DNA from: Apostichopus japonicus
Lineage: Eukaryota > Echinodermata > Holothuroidea > Aspidochirotida > Stichopodidae
Length of the DNA: 64,000 nt
Assembly (NCBI RefSeq): GCF_037975245.1
Contig: NC_092577.1
Location: 22,160,398 to 22,224,397 of the forward strand
Direction of reading: 5' to 3'
Shown here in pieces: positions 1 to 10,998 of this stretch. The position numbers and the translations under genes were made by a program. Under the pieces are notes generated by a model. That model had not been told where the DNA came from, did no database searches, and saw nothing but the letters and a program-made list of their open reading frames with translations. The first letter of the stretch is position 1. Each line of letters starts with the position of its first letter.

Positions 1-1206
1 TTGTTCTCGGAATCACTTTCATCAACTTCGGGCAAGCCACTGTTATCTGTGCTACACAGTGTATTTGTTGTGTTTTCTCCTTTCCTTACATTACCAAGTC
101 GAGCTGATTTTCTGATCTTTGTTGTGTCAGTCTGGCTGGTTAAAACCCTTTTTTCTCTTTCCTTGTGATAGCTGTCTTCATCACTGCTGTTGTCTGAATC
201 ACCTCCATCACCGGGCAGGTAACCGTTATCCATGCTATGTAGAGTATTGGGAATTCTCTTCTCATTCCTTGCATTACTAAGATGAGCTGATTTTACGATC
301 TTTGTTGTGTCAGTCTGGCCTGATGAAAACTATTCCTCTTTCCTTGTGACAGATGTTGGGGTCCCGGTTTTTGACCAAGCTGTTGTCTGATTCAACTTCA
401 GGCAATCCACTGCTATCAATCCCAAGTAGGGTATCGGGAACCCTCATCTCATTCCTTGAAGTACTGTGAAGAACTGGATATCCAATGTTTGTTGTGTCAG
501 TGGTGTCTGTGCTGCTGGATGAAATATTAACCCCTCTTTCATTATGACATATGTTGAAATCATGTTCTTTGTCATTGCTCCTCTTATCTGAAGCACTATC
601 ATTTTGTCCAGCCGACTTATCACTATTCATCTCATGTAGATTTCTTTGAACTTTGCTTTCATATGTTGGCTTATCAGTTATACATGTAACTCCCACTTCA
701 CAATCATTAGTAGAACAATTCAGCCTATTTCCATCACTTTGGTTAGGGTTTGTTTCACGCACCTTTGTTGCTGTAGTTTGTTGAGTTGAAGAACCATCAT
801 CTCCCATTGTGGATTTACTTCTGTTAATTCCACATTGACTATTGGGAACAATTTCCTTATTTGTGGGCCTAACCTCATAAGTTGTTTTGTTCAAATTTGT
901 TGCTTCGCTGCATCTGGTAGGATACTTCAATCCTCCTGCAATCTTCTGCACTTTAGCACTTGATTTTCTATTGAAGCTCCTGTGGTCTCCATCTCTGCCA
1001 TCTCCTTCAAGCATATGTCTCTCTCCATCTAGATTTGCTGCAGTGCAATTACACTTCAATTGTTCACTTAAATCATCTATTACTTTGGTAATCGTGTCTA
1101 TGTACACATCCATTGATGCAGCCTCATCATCATGTACGATGCTGTGGGATACTCCTCCCTCAGCTCTTTGGACTCTGCTGGCTTCAGTGTGTTCCATATG
1201 GAGCAT
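1..1206 (-). CDS. Low-complexity 3' exon with ~61-residue repeats, probable C-terminus of the SET gene (partial)
   Basis: A long exon reads leftwards from a pyrimidine-rich acceptor (AG at 1208-1207) and starts in phase 0, matching the donor of the SET exon at 3167. The frame is open to a TGA near 310. It is hydrophilic, rich in Ser, Asp, Asn and Thr, and begins MLHMEHTEASRVQ. Imperfect repeats of about 183-187 bp start near 431, 244 and 61 on the plus strand. Repeat units share a DTT(K/N)I core, a Leu-xx-(S/T)-(T/M)-D-(N/S) segment and an E/K-rich end. A one-base frame shift relative to the repeat register at about 310-335 stops the first frame. The register of the next repeats stays open from about 330 to base 1 and beyond the window. 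No domain is recognised. The join to the SET exons is inferred from phase and strand, and intervening exons are possible. Confidence 0.55.
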
Positions 1207-3166
1207 CTTCAATAGAATAGGAAATAGAAAAATATGACTGAAATTAATTTAACTCATAAAAGTTCTATTAGCAAAACCACTTTCTTTTTCCTACACCTGG
1301 AGGTTGAGTAGCAAGTGCATTGACATGCACATATTTATGGAATTTCTCCAGTATCAATAATGAATTTTTATCAGAGCTATACCTAGGCTTCTACTTACAG
1401 CTCACTGTCAAACTGGCAGTGTTTTTTACTGGTAACTACTGCTCTTTTGAGAATCAGTTCACATTCCCCTTAAGCACTACTCAAATACACAACAACTGCA
1501 CTGGGAAAAACTAAAAATATTGAACCATATTGCATCTATCGGCTTAATTTCCAAAAGAAATTCCCCTCCCCTTAGACCCATCCGTCAGGTTCAAGTCACT
1601 CCTATATTCAGATATACACAACTAGCACTGGTACATTTCCCTAAAATTGTGCACAATGTTCCATCCATCCAGCTACATATTATGAAAGGGAAGGGAAAGC
1701 CATGCCTCCTGCAGAAACCTCACCCAGATTCACTGATTTGTTCAGACACTAGGTTTAAAACTACAGCAGCAATGCTCATGAATCTTCATAACCTTTGTAA
1801 GTAATGTCTTGAGGGTTTAGGCTAATGTCTTAAACAATGCCAATATACTGCCAATATTTTAGATGAAGCTAAGCTGTCCTTTTCTTGAGCAAGTTATATG
1901 CTATTAAGCAAGCATGAGTCTTTGGGTGAGTAACAGTAAATGTTAAAGGTCTTTAGTAGGTGGCCAATCCTTAATCCTATGCTGCCAACTGTATGTTTGT
2001 ATATTCTTTCATTCAAGAATACAATATTACATAATTTTGGGGTATAATTAATTCATAGCAAAGGACAAAAACTCATTCTGAGCAAACAAATTATGAATGG
2101 GTTCCAAAGTAGTGTTCTATTAAAAAAGCACACCAACATTTTTTTTCTGAAATAGATAATTCAATACAAAAGAAAACATAAGTTGTCTTTCTGCCTTTTC
2201 TTTTCGGACGATCAAAAGTTAATTTGGCAATCCAATTTTCAAAAAGAAGGTTGTCTGAAGGACAACTCACAATTTTTGTTAATTATAGGGCCTGCAGATA
2301 ATTCTGAGTGTAAGGTCTATACAGGTGAATTTTAACACACATAATGTCAACAAATATTTATTCCTGATAAGTATGATGCAAATTGCCAAGATGGGTCTTA
2401 AAGTACTCAATTTGTCACCTACAGTAACACCGTCAGATAATTTTTTGTCAGCTTTGCAGAGATTCAGTATGTCGACAAGATCACTTTGATGAATAAGAAA
2501 GTGTATGAAAACATTTATGACTAGTAACATTTAGCATATAGTAAGGGGAAAATCAATACATCCATTAAGTCTTTTTTTTGGGCAATGCATGCTCCTCCCA
2601 TTTATTATCCAGCTGCATATGACAACTCAAATGAGTTGTCATTCCAGGTTTGGACTCAGGTGCCAATGGCTCAAACTTATCTCTGACTTAATCGCATGGT
2701 CTGGTTTGGACTCAAACTTGTACTGGACTTGGACTAGCTAGAATCAGACTTTAATTCTTATCTACTGGACTCTACTACAACACTGACATTACATAATGAG
2801 CATTATTTAGGTGCATAAATTAGAAGATTTTTTTTTTTTTTGGGGGGGGGTCTTTCCAATATGCACTTATAACAGACATATACTAATTCTCATGGTTGAG
2901 AAACTTGGCTATGCCCATTTCTTTCCCAGAAAAATGTCTTTAGAAGATTCAGTTTATAGCCAACATGGATCTTACCTTGCTGTTTGCTTTCACTACAATA
3001 CCTTTTAGTGATCACTTACAACACCAATACATGACTCCTCACACACTCCTTGAATTGGCAAGTTAGGTGTAGTGTTCTGAGGTTCCTTCATATACAATTT
3101 ACAAAGGTTGTACTTTTGGTCTAGTCTACACACACTAACTCTCAACTGGCACATAGTGGTACTAAC
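1207..3166. other. Probable intron or spacer, no coding signal
   Basis: AT-rich sequence between the SET exon and the repeat exon. Short unrelated ORFs only. A 10-bp-arm inverted repeat (TGACAACTCA..TGAGTTGTCA) lies near 2620, followed by GGACT-rich degenerate short repeats to about 2775, and a T/G homopolymer run at 2829-2850. Confidence 0.5.
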
Positions 3167-6100
3167 CTGTTTTCTCCATGGCAGATCTGGCACTCCATAG
3201 TCATAACGTATTTCATCGTTCTCCTCTATTGAATCACATGCAAACAGGCAAAGGTGGGGCTTTCCATCTACAAGTACGACTTGCATTTTGGCATTGGGCT
3301 CATCGGAATCATTAACCATCCTGCCTGCTCTGTTTGGGTGATTTGTGGCATCAACACTATCAAATATAGTTTCAAGAGAAAAGACAAGAATTATACACAA
3401 TAAATGTTAAGGAATTGCAAATCAGAGATGCATGATTCAAGTTGCCTATCCTGACTGACACTCGACAATATTACAAGCTTTCTCCACAATAAACTATGTC
3501 ATGTACTGAGAGTGCAATATTTCACTTAGCCAAACTACGTGCTCAGCTCGGACTCTATTTAAGAAACTGCAACAGGCCTAGACAATTGTTCTGAATCCTA
3601 GCTGGATCTTCATCAAAGACAGAATTACAAACATAAAAATAGCAATAATCAATGCAATGAGTAGTTCCTTGCTAAATTGATCATTGGCATACTTGAAGTC
3701 CTTAAGAAAGATTGAACATGTCAGCATATGTAAAGAAGCCCTAATTTGAAGCTGTTTAAGTGACCTCGTGACAGGTCCCACCGTATTCATGCTAGTTTAA
3801 TATGTGCACCAACAATGACAGGGTTCTTCTATTCACTATATAGCATCTGCAGGTGACTGCAGGTGTCATTTCCTCAATGAGTTATAGCATACCTGTGAGC
3901 CACACTTTATTTATCAATCAAATCTATCATACATCAGCACAGATTTGTTATCTCTCAACAACATCATGACAATATTTAGAACAATGTACTTCACAGTACT
4001 TGTGGATGCAAAGTTATAGCAACTTGTATATTTTCAGGTTAAACCTTGAATGACATCAGTCATTCCTTAGTTACTATGACCTAAGCTATATGATGCAAAA
4101 TTAATTTATGCTATGTAGATATGTACACACATGAACCAAATTTGGCACATTAACCCAAACCTATTATCACACAACAACATCAGACCTAGTTTCAGCTTGT
4201 ACATGTGCAAGTTGTGGAATAAACAGGTGTCTTCAATAGTGTTCAGAGCTTTAGTTATCTTAGAAGGGTTGGGCTGAGATGTATATTTTCTAGATATGAG
4301 GATGTCTCACTCCACATACTTGCAGTATAAATGGATTCTGTAAACTGCATACTCAAGTCATTATGAGTTTTTATTTTTCAACATAATTCTACACTGTGTT
4401 GCTGAATGAGTAGTCCTTAGAAGGTGAAACATGCTTTGTGCTGCATAGTTTAGTACTATGTCCCTGTACTTGTCCGTTTTGACGTTCCCCAATTTCTGAG
4501 TCAGTGTGCAAGGAGCAGGAATGATTTTCTTTAGGCCATTATTAAAGTCAGACACTCGTATTGTCACGAATAAACACTAAATGCCCTACTCTTTTCACCC
4601 TAATGGACATCTGCAGGTTGCAACTATTAGTTGTAAAACAAGATAATGTATACCAATTGTGTCGATGGCAGACCATCCCAGATGATGGCAGACCAACTCA
4701 AGTTCCTTTGGTTTTTTTTGGTGTATATCCCAAACAATCAGTTTCTGCTTCAGGTATCTACATGATTTAAGGGTGGCACCCAGATGCATGAGTTGTGGGC
4801 CCCCAATGCTTTACTGTTATTTTCTTCCCCTGAGCATGTGTTGCTTAGCTTTCACAATTGTGTTGTCATAAGAAAAAAGGAATTCTGACCCAATTTCAAC
4901 TTTCTAAAATATTGATACACCACTTTATTGCCCATATTATGTCCCCTCAGAATTAAAGGTTATGGCTAGCATCAGAACGCACTATTATTTATACATGGTT
5001 ATTGCCCTAATTCCTACCAGTAAATTTCTTAAAATATGAGATCTCAACATACAAAATGTTTGATGAAGCTTACATCGCTCCATATTATTTGGCAAAAATC
5101 TTCTTTGAAAGCTATGTAGCAACTGAAGGTGGCACTCCACTTAGATAGTGAACAGGAACAGGTCAATTCCTAAAAATTCATCACCCACCAACCCCCCCCC
5201 CCCCTCGCCTCCCCTCTCATTGCAAGATCTTGCATACAGGCCTGTCATACAAGTAATTCACCCTTGTTATTCAATAATTTATAGTGAAACAATGCAAAAT
5301 ATATCTAGTAGGATGACCATCACTTTGAAGTTGTTGCAAGTTCAGACAAAATAGCGTAAAACAGATAACGTATATATATTACTAATCCGGTATAATTGTT
5401 ACTTAGTGTTTGACTGATTATACCGTAATCGGCAATTAACTTTTTTACTGATTAGTTCACAAGGACGGGATTGGCAATCCTTTATCGAGAATGTGGTAAA
5501 GGAACTTCAGCTGCATAGTGTCTTTTATATCACCCTGCTCGTGGTGTAGGCTTCATCTTGTTACTTTGAAATTGTACTGTAGCCTCAAGTTTGCTATGTA
5601 GGGCTTAGGGCTAGGCACATATACATACAATGCAAGGCTCCCTCCACAACACTCCTCTGTGATGTATTGCAGAACATGTGCTCATTGTAAGTGGTTGCAC
5701 TGCATCCTAATGTACAAAGTTTATACATGAATACCAAAATAAATCATACAGAGGTACACACTGCTAAATGATTAAATTAAATCCCTCCACTTCTGGATTA
5801 AAGGGGTATGAAACAAACATATAATAATTTTATTTTGTCCTGATGCAGTTTGAAGTAAACTAGTGATTTTTAATGAATACAATCATGGTAGTTTCAGAAA
5901 AGTAACAACTGGGTTTGTATAATCGGTAGGAATATAGATTTTTGCTGATGTCGATTATTCACAGACTGCCTGATAATCGGTCCGATGCCGATTGTCAGCC
6001 AAACACTAAATGTTACATATTAAGTTGAAATGCGCACGTACTTACCATTTTGTACTTCCATTGTGTTTAAAAAAAAGAAACGACCCCTTTTCTGGAGGAT

Positions 6101-6937
6101 AATTCTTCTCTCTTTCTCTTCCTTCACGTGCACTTATTAGCTCTCCACTGTATTCTAGTAAGAAGCTTCCCTTTCGGACATCTTTAGCTACAAAGACGCC
6201 AGATCCTACAAGTTAAAAACAAAGATATGGCGAAATCGTTACAAATGTAGTGCTCTAAACTCATAATACTGCAGTCAAACTCAATTGCTAACATAATCCT
6301 AAATTCTGGTGTATTAATAGAGATGATTTGTGCTTATACAATCGTGAATCTATCCTGGGACCATGCAGCTGACCACAAGGGATGTGCACTACTGTACTCA
6401 TGACAATGAAGGTAATTATGGGAGGATACTTGAGCTGCCTGAGCAAGATAATATTCTTCATTTTTAGTTTGATAAAGCAGGCCTACTCAATTCAAAGTAC
6501 AGCTGCAGCTATGAAAAACTTCACAGCAGACAGTCAAGGTCCATGTATGCAAAAAATCATCTACAATAAGAAGTTGGTTGGAAAATTAATTCCCTCACAT
6601 TGTCATCAAATTTAATTTAACTTAATTGCAACATATAAGGCCCAGAGGGAAGGAAGTTGAACTTTTATTGCATAGAGAACTGTGCACCTTGTGAACCTGT
6701 TTGAAAAGCATGCTTTCCATCCTGAATAGCGACTGTAGGTAAAGGAGTGGTGTTTGATATGTACCTTTAATCTGTCACACCTGCAAAATAAATACATACC
6801 TATGAAATCGTTTATAAATATGACAGAAAAACCATCATTATCCTTGCCGGCCCGGCATGCCCTCTCAGCGTCTTCACGAGGGGTGCTACTAAGCCCCTGT
6901 CGCTGAATTGAACTTCTCGTCAGTGGCATTAGTAAAA
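3167..6937 (-). CDS. KMT5A/SET8-like SET-domain lysine methyltransferase, SET exons
   Basis: Three minus-strand exons join in phase: 6937-6800 (probable start ATG at 6929), 6205-6046 and 3356-3167. All have AG acceptors and GT donors (gtatgt, gtaagt, gttagt). They encode about 160 residues resembling the SET domain of the H4K20 methyltransferase KMT5A. Seen in order: an N-flank helix with ERACRAGKDNDG, the SET-N motif GSGVFVAKDVRKG, LLEYSGELI, the CVDATNHPNRAGR strand, NDSDEPN where KMT5A has the NHS pseudoknot motif, PHLCLFACDSIEENDE, and the terminal YDYG and LPWRK. The usual asparagine-histidine pair is Asn-Asp here, so activity or cofactor binding may differ. The decayed copy at 39.6 kb shares the Asn-Asp, so it looks like a subfamily trait. 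The last exon ends in phase 0 and can join the exon starting at 1206. Upstream coding exons were not found. Function in chromatin is inferred from family. Confidence 0.8.
3357..5402. other. Intronic sequence, no coding signal
   Basis: AT-rich sequence between SET exons with short non-conserved ORFs on both strands. A C-run with pyrimidine-rich sequence lies at 5181-5210. I see no gene here. Confidence 0.5.
5403..6010. mobile_element. 608-bp MITE inside the SET-gene intron
   Basis: The left end TTAGTGTTTGACTGA and the right end (read inverted) TTTAGTGTTTGGCTGA form terminal inverted repeats continuing into ATCGGCA-type sequence. The hexamer TGTTAC flanks the element on both sides (5397-5402 and 6011-6016) as a target duplication. 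There is no ORF, so this is a non-autonomous element. It sits between the second and third SET exons. The superfamily is uncertain; a hAT-like assignment is a guess. Confidence 0.7.
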
Positions 6938-8949
6938 CTGTGAATGAAGGAGAAATGGATTGATTGCTTGGAAAATTATCCATTTCAAGCATTAACCAAT
7001 ATTCAAATCAATTCAATATTTACAATATTTATATTAAGGACCTTTAACCATTTAGGTCTGTATTTCATTCCGCTAAGTTTTTTATCTTTTTTTTTATGTT
7101 GCTCAGCAGAAGAGTCGGCTGGCCATTCCAGGCTTGCAACCAAATATATTCCAAAATATTTATCGTGATCCTGTAACAACTCTGTTTTTGCCACAAATTT
7201 CGCATGTTCTGCTACTTGCTGGCTGTGATAGCCAAAGACCACTGATCAGCCAGTCCTGCACACTCGAATCAACAGCTAAAATTAGTAAACGATGGTATGC
7301 CTACAATATTTAATTAGCCTCTGGATAGCCCAAGGCCTAAGTTACCCCCTGGCGCTGACAATGACATTAGGCCAAGCTTACAACTTGCATATCGCGCACT
7401 GCGACGCCTAGTAGTATAGTTATAGTAGTAATCTACTAAGTACTAACACTATTTAAGTGTCTGACTCTGAGTAGGCCTACCGAGGTAAGTATACGCTAAA
7501 GCTTAACTTAGCATCGAATAATAATAAGTGTTGGAAAATCGTTACTTTGGTGCAAAGTTTGAATTTTTATGATTCACAGATCGAAAAATACCTCTAAATC
7601 AGTATGGCTAGATATGACCAACAAACTTCACTTGCAAATGCCGTACCTGATTACGTAGTAAAAACTTTCTATGACAGTGCCATGGCGGTAAGGCAGTCGA
7701 GGGGTGAAAGCTTGAGTATATTGTACAGTTCAATTGTATATAAAACTGGTATACGCAGTGAAACATTACGCAAGCATATGCATCATGCTCTATCTGCATG
7801 ATATTATGCACTATGAATGAATTGAATTGTTCAAGTTGCCAAATGGCGCGAAAATTATTTAAATCCATAGCCAGCTTTTCGAATGTTTTTCACTTGTCAG
7901 ATATGACGGGATATTGTCTGCATTACATCAAAGGTTTTAGTGGCCCACTAGAGAACGTTTGTCATTTAATATTCCTAAGCTAGGTACCCTCCAAGCAAGC
8001 ATCTTCAAGGTCCCGTTTACCCTACCCACAGAAAGAAATGGTGGAAAATGGTTAATTTGCCTTTTCGTTAGGTGATAAATAGGCCTTCTTTATTTTTTAT
8101 GAATTAACTGTACGTGCATATACGCTTTCGAAGCGGGGTGGGAGAGGATATGGGACTGAACTTGCACAGAAGAAAAAATACTATATGGGGTACTATACTT
8201 TTTTTATTTTTTTTTATTTTCTGATTTCAAAGGAATGAATAAAGAAGTGTACAGGGGTCAGGAGCCGGGTGGGGGGGTGGCACGTGCCCCCACTATTTTC
8301 CAAATAGCAAATGTGCCCTACTGGCAAATAAAATGTGCCCCTTTGATGAAGAACTGTCTGTTGGATATCTTAAGCCTTTGTTAATTTTAATATTTTATTT
8401 TAATTATTGTGCACCATATAATAGTATTGATAGCATACTACACATCATATATCTCTAAGTGACACACTCTTTTTGGAAGCTTCCTACCCCCCCCCCCTGG
8501 ATGTGTAGATATAACTGCTCTTACGAAGAAAACCTGCAACTGACATTGTTTAAATAGGCATGTTTTTAAGACGCGACCCAACTGTCGTTGAAGTAACCTG
8601 TTAACCGCAAAAGCTTACAGTACGTAGGCCTACGTGATATCTACGTTAGTCTGCTATATTTGAGTGTTAAACTAAACCTATAGGCAGGCTACTATGTAAC
8701 AACTGCGACGAGTGAGTTGAAAGAAAAATGTCGGACACTTATAGCCAATTAGTATAGTCCTAAAATGTGACTTACGTATACTTGAAATTCGGTCAAACAA
8801 TTAAGACCAAATTACTGTCTTTACGATTGCAAAGATCCAATGACAAACAGCCCGGCAGTCCCCCGTAACACTCGAAGAATAATCGCTACTGGAGATAAAG
8901 TAAAAATGCTCGATACCGACGAAACAAGTTAGCAGAGTTAACTTTTGAG
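6938..8949. other. Spacer with no firm gene
   Basis: Apart from the 65-codon ORF at 7604, nothing convincing is seen. A G-rich stretch and short repeats of the type (a)atgtgccc lie near 8255-8345, and a C-run at 8490-8500. Confidence 0.4.
7604..7801 (+). CDS. Short ORF of 65 codons, unassigned, possible HTH remnant
   Basis: An ATG-to-stop frame of 65 codons. Its second half (SLSILYSSIVYKTGIRSETL) faintly resembles the pipsqueak or CENP-B type helix-turn-helix, in which a small residue, a Gly turn and a T-L-R helix recur. That fold often sits at the N-terminus of pogo/Tigger transposases. No partner exon or catalytic domain was found next to it. It could be a first exon, a transposon scrap or chance. 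Low certainty. Confidence 0.2.
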   Translation: MARYDQQTSLANAVPDYVVKTFYDSAMAVRQSRGESLSILYSSIVYKTGIRSETLRKHMHHALSA

Positions 8950-9219
8950 TTAAAGAGACGTTTCGCGAATAACCACCGTCACCTCCTCATTTGATCTGCT
9001 TATTTCTCCGTCTTCAAGACTGTTCATAATATCCCTGGTCATACAAGTATTAGTATTGTCACCAGTTCTTGTTACATATGGCCCAGTTGTGTTGAAAATC
9101 GCAGAGTATCCTTCTCGCTGGATGGATTCCAAATCACACAATAACTTAATTACAATTAAAGCAAGCACAAGAGAAACTATTAACAAAGCCACAAGTACAT
9201 AATACACAACGGACGACAT
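8950..9219 (-). CDS. Small single-pass membrane protein, 89 aa, unrecognised
   Basis: A complete ATG-to-TAA ORF. Residues 5-29 (VYYVLVALLIVSLVLALIVI onward) form one strong hydrophobic helix right after a four-residue N-terminus. A polar tail of about 60 residues follows, with an NTT sequon, a Cys pair region (CD; NTCMTRD) and an acidic stretch SLEDGEISRSNEEV. The composition is much more protein-like than neighbouring chance ORFs. The ATG is preceded by gcgag (a purine at -3). No family is recognised. It lies upstream of and on the same strand as the SET gene but ends in its own stop, so it is not shown to be an exon of it. It could be a species-specific small membrane protein or a chance hydrophobic ORF. 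Confidence 0.4.
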   Translation of the reverse strand: MSSVVYYVLVALLIVSLVLALIVIKLLCDLESIQREGYSAIFNTTGPYVTRTGDNTNTCMTRDIMNSLEDGEISRSNEEVTVVIRETSL

Positions 9220-9399
9220 CTCGCTTCAGTCCCATTTCTTTTTTCACTTGCAAAGACTGTCTAGGCTATGGACCATCTACAACGAACTGAATGCGACAAA
9301 AACATGAAGTATAAAGACTTGGTTAGCTGGTTGGGCTGTGTTACTTCGAACCAAAGCAGTAGACTACGTTTATTTAACACACATTGAGATGATTGTGTG

Positions 9400-9767
9400 C
9401 AAGGGCGTAAGAACCGGGGGGCTGGGGGCACCAGCCCCCCCAGTGAAAAATATGGGGGCGGAAGTATCATTCCGCCCCCCCCCCGCTTCGCAAGTCAGAA
9501 GGCCCCTTTTTCATTTCCAAATGTGAAAAAAAATCTCATTTGGAGCACGAAATTGCATCTAAGTCCAGGTGAAAATGCAAAATTATTTACAAAATGGAGT
9601 GGGTGTTGACTGAGTGTGCTATTTTGCACCAAATTGCATCTGAGGCCACCTGGAAATGCAAAGAAAATCCAAAGGGGAGGGGAACACCCTCTCCCCTTAG
9701 ACCCCTCCCCCAGGCCGGCCATCAGTCTTCAGCCCCCCCCCCACTCAAAAGTACCTTCCTACGCCAC
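9400..9767. mobile_element. 368-bp GC-tract MITE with 10-bp target duplication
   Basis: The element starts CAAGGGCGTAAGAACC and ends ..GGTACCTTCC-type sequence followed by TACGCCAC, giving imperfect terminal inverted repeats around GGCGTA(A/G)GAA. TGATTGTGTG occurs immediately before (9390-9399) and immediately after (9768-9777). The ends carry G and C runs. The interior contains two diverged copies of an AAATTGCATCT..AAATGCAAA segment. No coding capacity. A related end occurs near 30540-30595. Confidence 0.75.
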
Positions 9768-9949
9768 TGATTGTGTGGCTACATTAATTTATAGAATAAA
9801 AAGGCGGGCGATTATCATAATATTATGCATGCATGGCTTCAGTATGATAGAATAAAGAATGGGAAGATTTATCGTGTTAACACCTTAACTCAATGGTCTA
9901 CACGCTACTTTCATTAATAATCATATTTATCTGTCTTTTTGTTCTTCCT

Positions 9950-10998
9950 TTATATCCGCGATAAATCCTCTTTCGTCCGAATAGAATAAAATTTTAGCCT
10001 TTTACACCTTTCCTCTACAATAGGTCCCCTTCATGTGTGTTACGTCCCCTTCCTCTGACTGGCAGAGCGGGCAATACATGCATGCATCGAGTGCTAATTG
10101 ACAGAGTTAAAACTTGAAAGATTCATCGTTTTAACAGCTCAACACAATGGTTAATAAAACTGAGTAAAGGATAGGAACTGACATCTTATAAACATCAAGA
10201 TACGAATGACTATTCATTCGAGGACCTCAGTGATTTCTTCTTAAAATGTAAAAAAAAAACACCAGGTTACTAATTTATTACTTGAGAAGCAGACACTGAA
10301 CTCATATACGGTATCATTACATTGAAGATCGATATGCACAACAGCAATGAGAGTATGGAATCACGTTGTGCATCGTCAGACATGTATATACATTCAGGGT
10401 TCCCTCTCCCACCCCCCCCCCCCTCCAATGCAAACCTTGAGTATACAGGCATTAGATTGCAAGCATATACCATAGCAAGTAGGTGAACGTTGCTCAACAT
10501 GTGACAATAGAAAGATGTTCTGTGGTAAGTTACCCGATGAACTATCACAAATCAAGTATTGTCTTGATTGACTTATGAAGTCAAAAAACTACACAGGTTA
10601 AGATATTTTAAATTGATTAAGTAATTTCTGAATTTAATGAAAGTTCCTTCATAAGTGATTAAGAAATTTCTACACGCCACTTTGATTGCAACGATACATC
10701 GCTCTTGTGTTCTTATCCGCGAAAATCCTCTTTCGCCTGACAAGAACCAAATTTTAGCCTATACACCTTTCCTTACAATAGGTCCTCACCATTAGTTTAT
10801 ACTTTACATGTGTGTTACGTCCCGTTCTTCTTTACGGAAAAGCGGGCAATGTTTATTATATGCATGGAGTGCATATTGTCAGAATAAAGACTGACATCTT
10901 ATACACATTTAGACTAGATACGGATGACTATTCCATCGAGGACCCAAAGTGACCCCAAATATGTCACTAGTTTTTCCTTCTTTCAACCCTAATTAGGA
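9950..10998. repeat. Satellite-like array, left block
   Basis: Two units of a dispersed-tandem repeat marked by the motif TACAATAGGTCC (near 10013 and 10774). Each is followed by tgtgttacgtcc, a TGCATGCAT..GAGTGC segment, a gagtaaa..aacag segment, and gatgactattcattcgagga. The same unit recurs six times at 14470-16110. A C-run within TCTCCCACCCCCCC-type sequence at about 10405-10425 interrupts the block. No coding signal. Confidence 0.8.

Noticed and set aside
7003-7242. 79-codon minus-strand frame just upstream of the first SET exon
   Set aside because: Starts from a non-ATG codon, shows no donor and no similarity to KMT5A N-termini.
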